Made by a program: the position numbers and the translations under genes. Shown here piece after piece: positions 43,256 through 51,231 of a stretch of 64,000 bases of DNA. This stretch comes from Solibacteraceae bacterium. GTDB taxonomy: Bacteria; Acidobacteriota; Terriglobia; Bryobacterales; Bryobacteraceae. Position 1 is the first letter of the stretch, and each line of letters opens with the position of its first letter. Under the pieces are notes generated by a model. The model made no database searches. It worked only from the letters and a program-made list of their open reading frames with translations, and was not told the DNA's origin. Location: the NCBI GenBank assembly GCA_021324015.1, contig JAJPJX010000136.1:1-64000 (forward strand). Reading direction: 5' to 3'.

Positions 43256-45415
43256 ATGGGGAACCCGACCGTGAAACACATTTCCTGGCTTTTCATATTC
43301 CTCCTAGCCCCGCATTGCCTGGACGCCCAGCAGCACTGGTGGGAACAGGAACCGCTTCGCATCCTGGACCTGGGCACTTCGTTCGGCCAGATCACGTACG
43401 AACCGGCTGCCAAACTGGCCGCCGAGAAAGCCGCACAGTTCTATAACGCCGAGCACCTGGACATCATGAACATGCCGGCCGGCCTGGATGACCAGGGATT
43501 CTTTTTCCGGTCCAAGGTGGCCGGGCGCCAGAACGAGGATTTCCTGGGCGCGTATGTTCCGGAAGCCCACAGGCGCGGCATCCGGGTGATGATCTACTTC
43601 AACGTTCACTGGTACCACAAGAAGTTCGGAGAGCAGCACCCGGACTGGCGGCAGGTGCGCGAGGACGGCCGCCCCATTGACGACGTCTACTCGACCGGCA
43701 CGAGCTTTTGTATCAACGGCCCGTGGCGCGAGTGGGTCTTCCAGGTGCTCCGCGACCTGTGTGCCTATCCCATCGACGGCATCTTCTACGACGGCCCGAT
43801 CTTTTTCCCGGACACCTGCTACTGCCGCTACTGCCGCGAGAAATACCGGAAGCTGTACGGCGGCGAGATGCCCTCCAAGAAGGTGCATCGCGGCGAGGCG
43901 TTCCAAAAGCTGCTGGAGTTTCAGGTCCGCAGCATGAACGACTTTTTGCGGGACTCGCGGCAGGTGATCAAATCCATCAACCCGGAGATCGCCTTTTACA
44001 TGAACGGCGGCGTGCGCGGCGGCAATTGGGCCACCGCGCGCCTCAACCGGCGGTTGATTGGTGAGCAGGATATCCTCGGCAGTGAAGGCGGGTTCCTAGG
44101 CGGCGACCTGACGCGTATTCCCGTCTGGAAGCCCGGCGTCACCGCGCGCTTGCTCGAAACCCAGGCGGGCGGCAAGCCACGGGTGATTTTTTCCGCCTCC
44201 AGCCAGAAGCCGTGGGCCTTTTCCGTGCTGCCCGCGGCGGAACTGCGCCTGCTCTACGCCGGCACTATCGCCAACGCCGCTAGCGTCTGGTTCGGCATGT
44301 CGCCTTCGGAGTTCGTGCTCCCGGAGATGCGCGCCATCGCGGAGATGAATCGCTTCCTGGCGGAGCACAAGCAATACTACGAAGGCACCCGGTCGGAAGC
44401 TACCGCTGCGGTGGTCTGGTCGGATACGACCGCCAACTTCTACCAGGGCTCCGACGCCATCCTGATGGATGCCCAGCACGTGGCCGCGCAAAGCCGCGTG
44501 GGCGATCTGGAAGCCGCCTTTAGCGGCATCACGGACGCCATCTGGCGCGCACAGACTCCCTTCGACGTTCTGGACGATACCAGCCTGGAGCAGGAGAACC
44601 TGGGCCGCTACAAAGCCATCTTCCTGCCCAACGTCGCCTGCATGAGCACAAGGTCAGCGGAGCGCCTGCGCGAGTATGTGCGCAACGGCGGAAGCCTGTT
44701 CGCCACCTTCGAGACCTCCCTATATGACGAAACGGGCACGCGTAGGCAAGATTTCTCGCTGGCCGATGTGCTGGGGGCGCACGCCACCCGGGAGATGGCC
44801 GGGCCCATGCGGTGGGACTACATGCGCCCGCAGTCGCACGGCGGGCTGCTCCAGGGACTGGAACATGAACTCCTCCCGGCCACGATCTACCACGTCCGCG
44901 TCCGCCCTGATGGTTCCGATACACTGATCCAGTTTGCGCAACCTCTGGGCGGCCGCTACGACGGAATTCCCGCAGCATCGAGCGATCCGGCCCTGCTGGC
45001 GCACCGCTATGGCAAAGGAGAGGTCATCTACGCCCCGGGGGATCTGGGCGCCACCATCTCTGAGTTCCACCTGGCCGAACATCTGGGAATCGTCCGCAAT
45101 GCGCTCGCGCGCCAGGCGCCCTCTGCCGTGCGGATCGAAGGCGCGCCGTCCTCGCTCGAAGTCGTCCTCCGCTCGCAGCAAAACGGCAGCCGCCTGCTGT
45201 TGCACCTGATCAATTCCACCGGGGAGATGACCCGCCCGATCCAGCGGGTGGTTCCGCTCGAAAACCTGCACATCTCCCTGCGTACCACCCGGCCGGTGAA
45301 GAGGATCCACACCCTGATGGCGCCCGGCGAGCTCAAAGCGCAGGCCGCCCCGGGCGAAGTGCGATTCGTGGTGCCGAGGCTCCAGGAGTACGAAGTCGTG
45401 GTAATCGAACGCTGA
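43256..45415 (+). CDS. Secreted GHL6-like glycoside hydrolase with trimerisation-like region
   Basis: This 719-residue protein has a signal peptide (1-25). The first 330 residues form a TIM-barrel-like region resembling hypothetical glycosyl hydrolase 6 (PF14871), with HWYHKKFGEQHPDWRQ, YPIDGIFYDGPIFFPDTCYC and NPEIAFYMNGGV. The middle (about 370-600) resembles a beta-galactosidase trimerisation/Rossmann-like domain with LPNVACMSTRSAERLREYVRNGG. A beta domain with LHLINSTGEMT closes it. The acidic residues in FYDGP could be catalytic. It is seven bases after the beta-propeller lipoprotein gene and convergent with the amidohydrolase-like gene. Confidence 0.65.
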   Translation: MGNPTVKHISWLFIFLLAPHCLDAQQHWWEQEPLRILDLGTSFGQITYEPAAKLAAEKAAQFYNAEHLDIMNMPAGLDDQGFFFRSKVAGRQNEDFLGAYVPEAHRRGIRVMIYFNVHWYHKKFGEQHPDWRQVREDGRPIDDVYSTGTSFCINGPWREWVFQVLRDLCAYPIDGIFYDGPIFFPDTCYCRYCREKYRKLYGGEMPSKKVHRGEAFQKLLEFQVRSMNDFLRDSRQVIKSINPEIAFYMNGGVRGGNWATARLNRRLIGEQDILGSEGGFLGGDLTRIPVWKPGVTARLLETQAGGKPRVIFSASSQKPWAFSVLPAAELRLLYAGTIANAASVWFGMSPSEFVLPEMRAIAEMNRFLAEHKQYYEGTRSEATAAVVWSDTTANFYQGSDAILMDAQHVAAQSRVGDLEAAFSGITDAIWRAQTPFDVLDDTSLEQENLGRYKAIFLPNVACMSTRSAERLREYVRNGGSLFATFETSLYDETGTRRQDFSLADVLGAHATREMAGPMRWDYMRPQSHGGLLQGLEHELLPATIYHVRVRPDGSDTLIQFAQPLGGRYDGIPAASSDPALLAHRYGKGEVIYAPGDLGATISEFHLAEHLGIVRNALARQAPSAVRIEGAPSSLEVVLRSQQNGSRLLLHLINSTGEMTRPIQRVVPLENLHISLRTTRPVKRIHTLMAPGELKAQAAPGEVRFVVPRLQEYEVVVIER

Positions 45416-45425
45416 CCGCGCAGGC

Positions 45426-46331
45426 TTAACTCGCGGGGAAGCGGTAGAGCCGGTGCGCGGTCCGGCCCAGGATCCATTCTTTGTCTTCGGCACTGAAGAA
45501 GGGGATGAGTTCCTTCATGATCAGCAGTTCGAAGAAATTCGCCCACACCAGGCGCCGCGGGCCAAACCGGTCGTAGAGCCGCCGCAGAAACGGCCAGACG
45601 TCGCGAAACGGCGGCTGCTTGGTTTTGGACGGGTTGTGCAGCGATGTCCTCACGTAGACGTTGGGGTACTTCGCCAGGTCCAGCAACGGTCCGAATCCGT
45701 CCTCATCGGGCGCCGTGATATCGATCATGGCCATGTGATCGATCACCACGTTGACGCCGGGGAAGCGGCGCGCCATGTCGCCCACCTGCCCGACCTGGTG
45801 CGGCGCCAGGAAAATATTGAAGACCGCCCCGAGTTCCCCGGCCTTCTTCCAGAGAGGATAGCAAACCGGGTCGTTCAACCACACCACTTCGCGATTGTAA
45901 ATCGGGCTGAGCCGGAGACCTACCAGCCCGTCCTCCCGGATCAGGCGCTCCAGCCTCCCGGCATTTTCCGGGTCGGAGGGCGAGTACAGCCGGTGGCCCA
46001 CCAGCAGCCCGATAGCAGCGAATTTGCCGGGATATTTCTTCACGCAGTAGCTGGGGTACGAATTGTCCCGGCCGTAGTAGCACACATGGGAAATCACCAC
46101 GTGATCCACGCGCCAGGTGTGCATCTCCGAGAGCAGATACTCCGCGGAGTAGTCGTAGTCTGGCAGGTTGTTGGGGCACACGGCCAGCCGCGGCTGGATG
46201 GGAAAGCGCGGATCGTGCACCGTCCATGCGTGCTCCGCGCCGTTCACCACAGGGGCGCGCCCCGCCGCGCCCACAGCGTTTTGGGCAAGCATGCCGGAGG
46301 CGCTGGAAAGCAGGATCTCGCGTCGGGTCAT
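45426..46331 (-). CDS. Exported amidohydrolase-like protein lacking parts of the metal site
   Basis: This 301-residue protein has a Tat-like leader (TRREILLSSASG) and the PF04909 fold. The usual DxHxH after the first strand is N30-G-A-E-H34, so the Asp and first His are gone. Mid-barrel VIDHMAMID retains a His. The late Asp of G-T/S-D is N-F-F in LVWANFFELL. WTVHDPRFP following the first strand is a family landmark. The sequence is otherwise well kept and the same motif context appears ordered, so it is probably not decaying. It follows the DUF4838 gene by 35 bases in the fucose-type operon; family relatives include fuconolactonases. Confidence 0.75.
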   Translation of the reverse strand: MTRREILLSSASGMLAQNAVGAAGRAPVVNGAEHAWTVHDPRFPIQPRLAVCPNNLPDYDYSAEYLLSEMHTWRVDHVVISHVCYYGRDNSYPSYCVKKYPGKFAAIGLLVGHRLYSPSDPENAGRLERLIREDGLVGLRLSPIYNREVVWLNDPVCYPLWKKAGELGAVFNIFLAPHQVGQVGDMARRFPGVNVVIDHMAMIDITAPDEDGFGPLLDLAKYPNVYVRTSLHNPSKTKQPPFRDVWPFLRRLYDRFGPRRLVWANFFELLIMKELIPFFSAEDKEWILGRTAHRLYRFPAS

Positions 46332-46366
46332 TCCGCAATCATATATCCGCTTCGGCCGTACGGACT

Positions 46367-48835
46367 CTACTTCCCGTAGTCAGCCTCCAGGCGAAGCGTC
46401 TCTCCGGGCGCCAGACGCCTGACCGGCGACCACAACCCGAAGATGACCCGCGCATCGCCCTTGGCCGTCCAACTCACGAGTGTCCGTTCCACCTGCGCCT
46501 GTGGAAAGCGGTTCCACCATCCCGCCACCCTCCACTCGCCAGCAGGGCGCTGGCCGTCCTGCCAGGTTTCCGATCCGGTTGGCGGTTGATCCGGCTGGAT
46601 CAGCTTCCGGTCAGCGGCACTGCCATCCTGCCGCTGGAAGGACACCGCAGCCGCGTCGATATTCCCCGGATCCCATTCCACCCGCGATTGCAGCGCCGCT
46701 TCCAGGGCCGCATCCCCGCGGTTTTCGAGCACGGTCTCGGTGTGCACTCCGCCGGCGCGAAGCTCGATTCGCCGTTGCAGCACCAGGCCATTGGCAGTCC
46801 GCCCGGCCAGCGTGACCTGGTCTTTCGCCGGCGTGCCTTCCACACTCCATTCCGCAGTCCAGGCGCGGGCGTGGTAGTCCGGGTAGACAAACGCGGCCAA
46901 GCCGCCCTGGTCGGGATAGTCCCGCTCTCCCGGGTCCACACGCCGCAGCGCGTCCCGCCCCGTCTTGCGGTCGATCATGCGGATCACGCGGCCGCTCAAT
47001 TCCGGCGCCACGTCCACCCGCCAGGCATCGCTTTCCAGGGTGACCAGCCGGTAGGATTTCATGCGCGCCGCGAACTCCTCTTCGTCGGCGTGCAGCTCCC
47101 GCCCCTCGTGGATGCTGGTAATCCCAAAGCCGCGGACGCGATCCAGAAACTTCCGAAAACGCTCCGTGAGACCGGCCAAATCGGCCGGCGCGTAAGCCTC
47201 TCCACGCACGGCAAAGCGTTTGGCCCGGAGCAGTTCCAGGTAGTCGATGGAGAGGCGCGCCTTCTCTACCCGCCGGCGCACGGCATCGTCACCGGCGGCT
47301 GTTTCGGCCCGCCGGAACAACGCCCGCGCCTCGCGCAGGAACTCGTCCGAATAGTCCGGAACCGGGTTGATCCAGATGTGCATTCCCCGGCCTTCCGGCG
47401 GGAACCGCACCTGCCGCTCGAGCAGCTCGAAGTACGCGCGCATGGCCGGCGCCGCGTGCCCATAGACGCCGTCCAGGAACTCGTCCACCGCCTGCTTCAC
47501 ATCCGTTCGCGTGTCCCACAACTGCCGCGCCATCACGTACGAGCGCAGTTCCGCAGCCTCGCCCCCGCCGCCCCGCGGGTAGGCGCCTTCCAGAAACACG
47601 CCCACCACGCCGTGATGCCGGTACATCGGCAGGTCCGCCGCCAGTTCGTCGAAATCCGGAAACGGCGACAGGTAATGCGAAAAGTTCGTGTTGTAATGCC
47701 AAATGTAGAGCTGGCTGGTGATCTTCGACCAGGCTTCCAGGTTGCGCATGAAATAGGCGCTGCGCGGGCACTTTTCATAGGGATGCGCGTCGCACACGCC
47801 GATGGGGCACAGGCGGATGCGGACGTTGGGCCGCGGACGCACGTGCAGCGGGGGATTTTCGGTGTACCAATAGGCCAGCGTATCGATCAGTTTGTCCGGA
47901 TACTGCTTCCCGACCTCCGCGGCCAGCGCATTGACGAAGCGCAGCAACGGTCCGGAATGCTGGCCGCCTTCTTCCTGCTCCACGCGGCGGCAGTTGTCGC
48001 ACTCGCACCAGCCCTCCCAATCGTTCTGCGAAACCGAATAGATCGTCGCCTCCGGGTGCTGCCGGATCCACTCCAGTACGTTGGCAACGGCCACCCGCAG
48101 CAGTTCCGGGTTGGTGAGGCAGAGCTGCGCGCGGTCCGTGCGGCGCTTGCCGTCGATCAGTGAGAAGTACTCCGGATGATCGCGGAAATACTTCTCGGGT
48201 GGAATCATCTGGTAGAAGGAGTGTACGAACGGGTAGTATTGCAGCTTGCCGCCGGTGGATTCGTCCAGGTGCTGGAAATTGCCGTTGGTCCGGTTGCGCG
48301 CGGCCCAATCCTTGTCCAGCGCCTCCGTGAAATACGGCTCGCGATATTCAAACGCCGGCTTCTGGATTTCGTCCAGCGGCCCTACCGTGATGGTCCGCTG
48401 TTTCGGGATCCGGCTCACTTCCGGCGTGAACCACCGGCATCCCAGCTTGTCCAGCAGCGTGTAGACGCCGTACATGGTGCCGCGCTGCCGCCCGCCGGCG
48501 ATCACCAGGTTCTCTCCGGCGGTCTTCAGCGCAAAGCCTTCGGGCCCGAGGGTGTCGAGGGGAATCCGCACTCCGGCGCGCTCGAGCGCCCGGCTGTTGC
48601 CTACGAGCACCAGGGGCCCGCGCGGGCTTTGATCGCCGCTCACCACGGGCAGGCGCGCCCCGGACATTTCTTCCACGTAGCGCTGCAGTTCCGCCGCCCC
48701 ACGCCGTTCCGAGGGCGAGGCATCCCGCCCGACCACGATCGAATACGAGGACTTTCCGCCTTCCACCAGGCGGATCTGCCCGAACGCCGCAGCGCCCGCG
48801 AGCGCCGCCACCGAAACTCCGCGCCACAACGTCAT
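46367..48835 (-). CDS. Secreted DUF4838 protein with GH67/GH20-like N-terminal domain
   Basis: This 822-residue protein starts with a signal peptide (1-20, AAFG). Residues about 25-130 form an alpha/beta domain like the N-terminal part of alpha-glucuronidases or beta-hexosaminidases (ASPSERRGAAELQRYVEEMSG). The DUF4838 domain follows with QNDWEGWCECDNCRRVEQEEGG and a long alpha-helical part. The C-terminal half is beta-rich. Glycan binding or hydrolysis is likely but unproven. ATG 48835 is chosen (GGAG site five bases upstream), one base after the stop of the carrier gene. It is part of a four-gene run with the GH29 fucosidase first and the amidohydrolase-like protein last. Confidence 0.75.
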   Translation of the reverse strand: MTLWRGVSVAALAGAAAFGQIRLVEGGKSSYSIVVGRDASPSERRGAAELQRYVEEMSGARLPVVSGDQSPRGPLVLVGNSRALERAGVRIPLDTLGPEGFALKTAGENLVIAGGRQRGTMYGVYTLLDKLGCRWFTPEVSRIPKQRTITVGPLDEIQKPAFEYREPYFTEALDKDWAARNRTNGNFQHLDESTGGKLQYYPFVHSFYQMIPPEKYFRDHPEYFSLIDGKRRTDRAQLCLTNPELLRVAVANVLEWIRQHPEATIYSVSQNDWEGWCECDNCRRVEQEEGGQHSGPLLRFVNALAAEVGKQYPDKLIDTLAYWYTENPPLHVRPRPNVRIRLCPIGVCDAHPYEKCPRSAYFMRNLEAWSKITSQLYIWHYNTNFSHYLSPFPDFDELAADLPMYRHHGVVGVFLEGAYPRGGGGEAAELRSYVMARQLWDTRTDVKQAVDEFLDGVYGHAAPAMRAYFELLERQVRFPPEGRGMHIWINPVPDYSDEFLREARALFRRAETAAGDDAVRRRVEKARLSIDYLELLRAKRFAVRGEAYAPADLAGLTERFRKFLDRVRGFGITSIHEGRELHADEEEFAARMKSYRLVTLESDAWRVDVAPELSGRVIRMIDRKTGRDALRRVDPGERDYPDQGGLAAFVYPDYHARAWTAEWSVEGTPAKDQVTLAGRTANGLVLQRRIELRAGGVHTETVLENRGDAALEAALQSRVEWDPGNIDAAAVSFQRQDGSAADRKLIQPDQPPTGSETWQDGQRPAGEWRVAGWWNRFPQAQVERTLVSWTAKGDARVIFGLWSPVRRLAPGETLRLEADYGK

Positions 48836-48836
48836 G

Positions 48837-49841
48837 TCAACTCCGCGTGCCAATGGCGATCACCGCGATCGCCGCGATCATCACCGCGTTCCCCGCGGCG
48901 AGGTAGCGGTACGCCGCCGCTCCCGCGCCGCGCCATTCCCCGGTGGCCATGCCCCATAGGTTCGCCACCAGCACGATCACTGTCATGAACAGGGGCCAGC
49001 CCAGCACTTCGCCCAGCGATCCCAGGCGCGTCGCCCCCAAGCCGTAAAAGAACATGCCGAACATCCACAGAAAGCCCATCAGCACGGTGCGCGCGATACC
49101 ACCGCCGGTCAGCCCTTTCCAGGAACGGTTCTTCCGCAACAGGTAGACGCAGTATCCAGCGTTGAGAAAGAATCCGGACGAGATGGCCACGGCCAGGATG
49201 GCGATCGAGGCGTTGGCTGGATTCGCGCCCATGCGTGCCGCTTCGGCCGAGATGGGGCTGCCGAAGGCCAGGCTGAAATTCATCATCGGAGAGGTGACCC
49301 CAGAAGCAATACAAATGGCCAGTCCGCGCGCCAGGCGGCCGCTCTTCTGCTGCCCCAGGGCCGCTTCTTTAAGCGCGCCCGCGCGCGAGCACAGCACCAC
49401 GCCCACGATCACGATCGCCAGGCCCAGGCCCACCAGCGCCCCGCGCCGGGTCCAGACCTGCTCGGGATGCAGCACCACCAGCGGCACCAGCGCCCCGACT
49501 GCGGCTGTCAGGGAGATGATCACCGCGAATCCCAAGGCGGTGCCCACCCTGGCTACGCCCAGCCCGAACAGCACCGAGCCAATGCCCCAGCCCGCGCCGA
49601 ACAGCGCCGCCAGAGCCAGCGGGGCAAAACCCACGTGCGCATACACGGTCAGCGGCTGGGGAACCACGCCCGCGACCAGCAGCCAGGGGAACACCACCAT
49701 GCCCGCGATGGAATATAGCAGCCAGCTCATTTCCCACGGCCAGCCGCGCAGAAACTTCTGCGGGATGGTGAAACTGCCCTGCATCGCGCCGCCGGCGAGG
49801 ATGAGCAGCAGACCCGCCCACAACCCATTCATAGGCGCCAT
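48837..49841 (-). CDS. RhaT-family sugar/proton symporter
   Basis: This 334-residue inner membrane carrier has about ten transmembrane helices and resembles the L-rhamnose/proton symporter RhaT: GGAMQGSFTIPQKFLRGWPWEMSWL at the start, WGIGSVLFGLGVARVGTALGFAVI and TSPMMNFSLAFG. RhaT belongs to the DMT superfamily and imports L-rhamnose; the neighbouring alpha-L-fucosidases make L-fucose or a related 6-deoxysugar also possible. A GAGG site precedes the ATG by seven bases. It follows the GH29 gene by 18 bases and precedes the DUF4838 gene by one base, so it is inside the operon. Confidence 0.83.
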   Translation of the reverse strand: MAPMNGLWAGLLLILAGGAMQGSFTIPQKFLRGWPWEMSWLLYSIAGMVVFPWLLVAGVVPQPLTVYAHVGFAPLALAALFGAGWGIGSVLFGLGVARVGTALGFAVIISLTAAVGALVPLVVLHPEQVWTRRGALVGLGLAIVIVGVVLCSRAGALKEAALGQQKSGRLARGLAICIASGVTSPMMNFSLAFGSPISAEAARMGANPANASIAILAVAISSGFFLNAGYCVYLLRKNRSWKGLTGGGIARTVLMGFLWMFGMFFYGLGATRLGSLGEVLGWPLFMTVIVLVANLWGMATGEWRGAGAAAYRYLAAGNAVMIAAIAVIAIGTRS

Positions 49842-49859
49842 TGTATGTCCTCGCGCCGC

Positions 49860-51194
49860 TCAGCGAGTCTCAATCGCGATTACGCTGACAGGGGCGTCCG
49901 GAGCCGCGGCGGGCCCATCGATGGCCAGTTCGTCTCCGTGCTGCCGGAAAGGGAGCGGTTGTGCTCCGGCCAGCAGCCGCACCGCGCGCACCCGTTCACG
50001 GGCGGCCGGAATCTCGAGCTTGCCGCCAGCCGGCCAATCGAAAACGTGCAGGTAGATCGTTTTTCCCTTGGCCGTGGTCCTGCCGAAGGGGAGAGCCTGC
50101 CAAGGCCCGTAAGTGCTGCCGTAGATCGATTCGCCATTAACCCTGAGCCACTTGCCGATCGCGAGCAGCCGCTCCTCGAACTCCGGCTGAATGTTTCCGT
50201 CGGGCCGCGGTCCGACGTTCAGCAGAAGATTCCCGCCTTTGCTGGCCACCTCTACCAGCGTGCGGATTAGCGTGGCGGCGCTCTTGAAGTTCCGGTCGTT
50301 CTGGTTGTACGCCCAGGTTCCGTTGATCGTCATGCAGGTTTCCCAGGGGCGGAACTCTTCCGGCCTGGGCACGCCCGCGGGCAGCGCCTCCCGCGCGACA
50401 GGCTCCGTCCCGCTGATGCGCACTCCCTGCACCGGAATGCGCGCCGGCACGAACTGTTCGGGGGTCTCGTAGTCTGCCTCGAGGCCGATGCGGTTGTTCA
50501 CCAGCGTGGCCGGCGACATCTCATGAATGAGTTTCAGGAAGCGGTAGCCATCGTACTTTTCCTGATGGCTCAAGCCGTCGAACCACAGGATCGCCACGGG
50601 GCCGTACCGCCCCAGGAGCTCGCGGACTTGCAGTTCCATGTAATCCAGGTAGAGCGGCCACTCGGGCCGTGTGGGCTCGCCCTCCCAATTTTCCGACGCG
50701 GGTTTGCGCGTGTCCCGATATCCCGGATGATGCATGTCCGGCGGGGAATAATAAAACCCCAACGGAATGTTCGCCCGGCGGCAGGCCTCCGCCAACTGGG
50801 CCGCAATGTCCTTCTTGTAGGGCGTACTGGTGATCTTGTAGTCCGTGAAGGCCGAGTCGAACATGCAAAAGCCGTCGTGATGCTTGCTGGTGAATACCAT
50901 GTAGCGCTGCCCGGCCGCCTTCGCCAGCCGCACGAGCGCGTCCGCATCGAAGCGCACGGGGTTGAAGCGCGAGGGCAGCAGACGATACTCGCTTTCGCTG
51001 ATGGGAAACCGCGCGGAAGGCCGCATGATGGGCCAGGAGGCTTCGACGCTGGCCAGCGAATAAGGCCCCCAATGAATGAACATGCCGAACTTGGCCTCGC
51101 GAAACCAGGCCAGGCGGTCCTGGTCGGCAGCGGTGCACGCCAGCCTGAAACAGAGGGTGGCGCCAAGGGCCAGAAGCAGACTCCTGTGCCGCAT
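49860..51194 (-). CDS. GH29 alpha-L-fucosidase, secreted
   Basis: This 444-residue glycosidase has a signal peptide (1-21) and the GH29 barrel: WFREAKFGMFIHWGPYS, RYMVFTSKHHDGFCMFDS and VAILWFDGLSH, whose Asp is the expected nucleophile. ASKGGNLLLNVGPRPDG near residue 335 is a family signature. A small C-terminal beta domain follows. It removes alpha-linked L-fucose. The minus frame stays open far upstream, but the ATG at 51194 begins the signal peptide. It is first in the minus-strand run with the RhaT-type carrier, DUF4838 and the amidohydrolase-like protein, and is divergent (37 bases) from a GH95 gene, so fucosylated glycans are likely targets. Confidence 0.88.
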   Translation of the reverse strand: MRHRSLLLALGATLCFRLACTAADQDRLAWFREAKFGMFIHWGPYSLASVEASWPIMRPSARFPISESEYRLLPSRFNPVRFDADALVRLAKAAGQRYMVFTSKHHDGFCMFDSAFTDYKITSTPYKKDIAAQLAEACRRANIPLGFYYSPPDMHHPGYRDTRKPASENWEGEPTRPEWPLYLDYMELQVRELLGRYGPVAILWFDGLSHQEKYDGYRFLKLIHEMSPATLVNNRIGLEADYETPEQFVPARIPVQGVRISGTEPVAREALPAGVPRPEEFRPWETCMTINGTWAYNQNDRNFKSAATLIRTLVEVASKGGNLLLNVGPRPDGNIQPEFEERLLAIGKWLRVNGESIYGSTYGPWQALPFGRTTAKGKTIYLHVFDWPAGGKLEIPAARERVRAVRLLAGAQPLPFRQHGDELAIDGPAAAPDAPVSVIAIETR

Positions 51195-51206
51195 AGCGAC
51201 TGCGTG

Positions 51207-51225
51207 TATAGTAGCACTTGAGTGC
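51207..51225. promoter_or_regulatory. Overlapping divergent promoter and inverted repeat between GH29 and GH95 genes
   Basis: TATAGT (51207-51212) is a -10 candidate for the plus GH95 gene, and its complement gives TACTAT/CTATAC, -10-like for the minus GH29 gene. Right after it, GCACT-TG-AGTGC (51214-51225) is a perfect 5-bp inverted repeat. The whole intergenic gap is only 37 bases, so one regulator could control both. Confidence 0.45.
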
Positions 51226-51231
51226 GGACTC

